Assembly (NCBI GenBank): GCA_018333845.1
Contig: JAGXSK010000290.1
Coordinates: 1-7,622 of the forward strand
Direction: 5' to 3'
DNA length: 7,622 bases
DNA from: Clostridia bacterium
GTDB lineage: Bacteria; Bacillota; DSM-16504; Desulfitibacterales; Desulfitibacteraceae
Positions 6,435 to 7,622 of this stretch are shown piece by piece. The position numbers and the translations under genes are program-made. The notes under the pieces were generated by a model. It was given only the letters and a program-made list of their open reading frames with translations, was not told the origin of the DNA and did no database searches. How positions within the stretch are numbered: position 1 is the first letter of the stretch; each line of letters starts with the position of its first letter.

Positions 6435-6809
6435 GTGGACAATGAAAAATGGTATTTTTCGATTGTTGACGTTGTTGCCGTTCTGACAGACAGCGAAAAC
6501 CCGCAAACATACTGGCGCGTATTAAAAAAACGCTTACTTGATGAAGGAAATGAAACCGTTACAAATTGTAACGCTTTGAAAATGAAAGCGGCTGATGGAA
6601 AAATGCGCTTGACCGATGTCGCCGACACCGAACAGCTTTTGAGGCTTATTCAGTCAATCCCAAGCAAAAAAGCCGAAGGGAAAGAGGCAGTAACGCCGTT
6701 GAACGCCAAAAGCCTTAAAGGTTTAGCGGATAAAAACAGGATGACGAGGACTAATTTCTCAGGAGGATTTATTAGTGAAAGAATGGGAAGTTCTATATGT
6801 AATGCCTAA
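6435..6809 (+). pseudogene. Remnant of a Bro-N/DinD-like phage antirepressor-type gene
   Basis: The open frame encodes 124 residues from a GTG. Residues 2-80 (NEKWYFSIVDVVAVLTDS..., then NPQTYWRVLKKRL, TVTNCNALKMKAADGKMRLTDVAD, QLLRLIQSIPSKKAE) resemble the N-terminal domain of Bro-N/DinD-like proteins, found in phages and mobile DNA. The copy looks broken. An in-frame stop at 6417-6419 removes the usual N-terminal lead-in before WYFS. After KKAE, where relatives continue with a long middle region, the reading passes directly to a tail-like GKEAVTPLNAKSLKGL, suggesting an internal in-frame deletion. The final 20 or so residues overlap the next gene and are probably out of the original frame. 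No ribosome binding site precedes the GTG. It lies on the opposite strand to the activator operon and marks the start of an accessory, eroded segment. The deletion is inferred from remembered family architecture. Confidence 0.6.
6761..6766 (+). promoter_or_regulatory. Strong ribosome binding site of the unrecognised plus-strand ORF
   Basis: A perfect AGGAGG lies 8 nt before the GTG at 6775. It indicates that this start belongs to a once-functional gene rather than a chance frame. Confidence 0.65.
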
Positions 6810-7182
6810 TTTATCTCTCAGAGAAAGCTTTGAGTCAGATTATATTGCAATTGTTCCTTACACAGATGACAGAGTTCAGACATGTATGAAAAAATCTTCT
6901 GGGACAAAAAAGTTAGTTGACGGTTTTGTTGACAGTTGGGGCAAGAAAATAGAACCATCTGTCTTGCTAGTGGGGTATCCTAGTTTTTCAGGATCAGTTG
7001 GGCTACATATAGATATACACAAAATATTGATATTAGCACTCTTCATTCTGTTTCAGCCTGGGAAAGAATTAGGTAGATATTTTAAAAATTCTTCAAGGTC
7101 TATACCTGCTTGTTCCAAAATACTTTTTAAAGTGCCTTTTGCTACTTCATCATGCATAGGTATAATTACAATTCTGGTTTGA
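6775..7182 (+). pseudogene. Unrecognised ORF, probably the 5' fragment of a longer gene
   Basis: The frame is open for 135 residues from a GTG with a perfect AGGAGG site. The first 70 or so residues look like real protein (MKEWEVLYVMPNLSLRES, then ESDYIAIVPYTDDRVQ, KKLVDGFVDSWGKKIEPSVLLVGYPSF). I do not recognise the family and see no membrane segment or catalytic motif there. From about residue 75 the character changes (hydrophobic HKILILALFILF), and from 7053 onward the frame is simply the antisense of hicA. The most economical reading is that the gene was cut near 6990-7050 when the hicBA segment became its neighbour. It could instead be an intact short gene convergent with hicA, but a 130-nt antisense overlap makes that less likely. 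Confidence 0.45.
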
Positions 7183-7298
7183 TTACCTAACTTTTTGAAT
7201 TTTACATGGCTGCCTTTTTGTGAAACTTTTTCAAAACCAAGTTTGGTCAGCACTTTAATAATTTGATGTGGTGTAAGAACAGGATATTTGGAACCCAT
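7053..7298 (-). CDS. hicA: HicA family toxin (mRNA interferase)
   Basis: An 81-residue HicA/YcfA-like protein. The family folds as a small double-stranded RNA-binding-like domain and cleaves mRNA when not held by HicB. Visible: LTPHQIIKVLTKLGFEKVSQKGSHVKFKK (8-36) with the GSH motif placing the catalytic His at 31, then the basic strand TRIVIIPMHDEVAKGTLKSILEQAGIDLEEFLKYL (41-75), the standard family C-terminal half. The last residues (PNSFPG) extend a little past the usual end. Its ATG overlaps the hicB stop by one base (TAATG), so the antitoxin is translated first and the two are coupled. It is cytoplasmic and appears intact. On the opposite strand its 3' half overlaps the open frame of the unrecognised ORF. 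Confidence 0.9.
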   Translation of the reverse strand: MGSKYPVLTPHQIIKVLTKLGFEKVSQKGSHVKFKKLGNQTRIVIIPMHDEVAKGTLKSILEQAGIDLEEFLKYLPNSFPG

Positions 7299-7504
7299 TA
7301 CAGCGCAAGCTCCATAGTTGTAATAAAAGTAGGGGTATTTACACCCTCAGGAGGTGCATCTTCATAGTATAGCTCTAATGCTTCCCTTAAGTTATCTATA
7401 GATTCTTCAATTGTATTACCCTGAGACGCAACACTATTTTCTATACATTTAGCAATATACCAATTTTCTTCTTTCTGTACAACGACTGTGACTTTTATAC
7501 TCAT
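7298..7504 (-). CDS. hicB: HicB family antitoxin, short form
   Basis: A 68-residue HicB-like (UPF0150) protein expected to bind and neutralise the adjacent HicA. Visible: a strand pattern VTVVVQKEENWYIAKCIENS (5-24), followed by SQGNTIEESIDNLREALELYYED (27-49), the core signature of the partially degraded RNase H-like HicB fold. The protein stops soon after this domain, so the C-terminal helix-turn-helix or ribbon-helix-helix present in longer HicB proteins is absent. Direct autorepression of the operon is therefore uncertain. ATG at 7504 has GAGGTGA 6 nt upstream. Gene order is hicB then hicA, the reverse of the E. coli order but common elsewhere. It probably acts as a stabilising module in this accessory region. 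Confidence 0.9.
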   Translation of the reverse strand: MSIKVTVVVQKEENWYIAKCIENSVASQGNTIEESIDNLREALELYYEDAPPEGVNTPTFITTMELAL

Positions 7505-7557
7505 TTGAAATCACCTCATTAATAGGAAGAATTGATATTAAGTAAATCTATATAATT

Positions 7558-7588
7558 ATTATAACACATTTCAATCTGGTATAATCAA
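7558..7588 (-). promoter_or_regulatory. hicBA promoter
   Basis: The minus strand carries TTGATT (7588-7583), a 19-nt spacer, and a consensus TATAAT (7563-7558) preceded by TGT, making an extended -10. It lies about 55 bp upstream of the hicB start. The -10 is one arm of an AT-only inverted repeat TATAAT-T-ATTATA (7551-7563). Confidence 0.65.
7577..7585 (+). promoter_or_regulatory. Outward-facing extended -10 promoter at the right edge
   Basis: TGG-TATAAT on the plus strand is a perfect extended -10. It overlaps the -35 of the hicBA promoter and points out of the window, so a gene is probably transcribed rightward beyond position 7622. No good -35 hexamer is seen. No start codon can be assigned in the remaining bases. 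Confidence 0.4.
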
Positions 7589-7622
7589 GCAAATATAAGA
7601 GGTCAGGGTCATTTATTGAATA

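Noticed and set aside
6444..6460. Inverted repeat GAAAAAT-GGT-ATTTTTC.
   Set aside because: It encodes EKWYFS of the Bro-N-like domain and has no T-tract or promoter context; probably chance.
6557..6573. A 17-base perfect palindrome CGTTACAA-A-TTGTAACG.
   Set aside because: It lies inside the Bro-N-like coding remnant and encodes the conserved TVTNCN segment, so codon constraint explains it better than an operator.
7021..7052. AT-rich symmetrical sequence downstream of hicA as a terminator.
   Set aside because: Only weak A/T pairing with no GC stem and no clear T-tract in the hicA direction.
7596..7622. AAGAGGTCAGGGTCATTTATTG resembles a leader of IS200-like or REP-associated transposase genes.
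   Set aside because: Only 27 bases remain, with no coding sequence or terminal repeat visible, so an element boundary cannot be supported.

Overview
The window looks like chromosomal DNA of an anaerobic Gram-positive bacterium of the Clostridia type (Peptococcaceae, Desulfotomaculum or Syntrophomonas-like). This is inferred from moderate-to-low GC, strong GGAGG-type ribosome binding sites, tightly packed co-directional genes, a sigma-54 activator controlling a catabolic-looking operon, and an iron-sulfur flavoprotein. No rRNA, tRNA, CRISPR array or intact insertion sequence was seen.

Region 1 (about 6-6390, all minus strand) is one regulatory and metabolic unit. In transcription order it holds: a PAS/AAA+/Fis-type sigma-54 enhancer-binding activator (6317-4968); a DUF917 family protein (4814-3663); a short hydantoinase/oxoprolinase (HyuA-like) ATPase-fold protein (3666-2056) overlapping DUF917 by ATGA; a class I/II PLP aminotransferase (1991-828); and a flavodoxin-fold protein with a CX2CX2CX6C cluster motif (743-6). 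The gap between activator and DUF917 contains what a sigma-54 circuit needs: a probable terminator for the activator, a 17-bp inverted repeat TTTCTCA-N3-TGAGAAA, and, about 80 bp downstream, a canonically spaced -24/-12 element TGGCAA-N5-TTGCA ending 33 bp before the DUF917 start codon. The same inverted repeat, with identical arms, lies just upstream of the activator gene. The simplest reading is that the activator binds both sites, switching on the operon at one and controlling itself at the other.

I infer that the operon opens or processes a cyclic amide (hydantoin, thiohydantoin or oxoproline-like compound), with the aminotransferase and flavoprotein acting on the released amino acid or on electrons. 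The substrate cannot be read from sequence, and no transporter is visible. The operon may continue past the left edge.

Region 2 (about 6420-7622) is accessory and eroded. It has a plus-strand remnant of a Bro-N/DinD-like phage-type gene, truncated at the 5' end and apparently carrying an internal deletion. Next comes an unrecognised plus-strand ORF with a strong ribosome binding site, whose 3' end runs into a convergent hicB-hicA toxin-antitoxin pair on the minus strand (7504-7053). The hicBA promoter lies back-to-back with an outward plus-strand extended -10 element at the right edge, suggesting another gene beyond the window.
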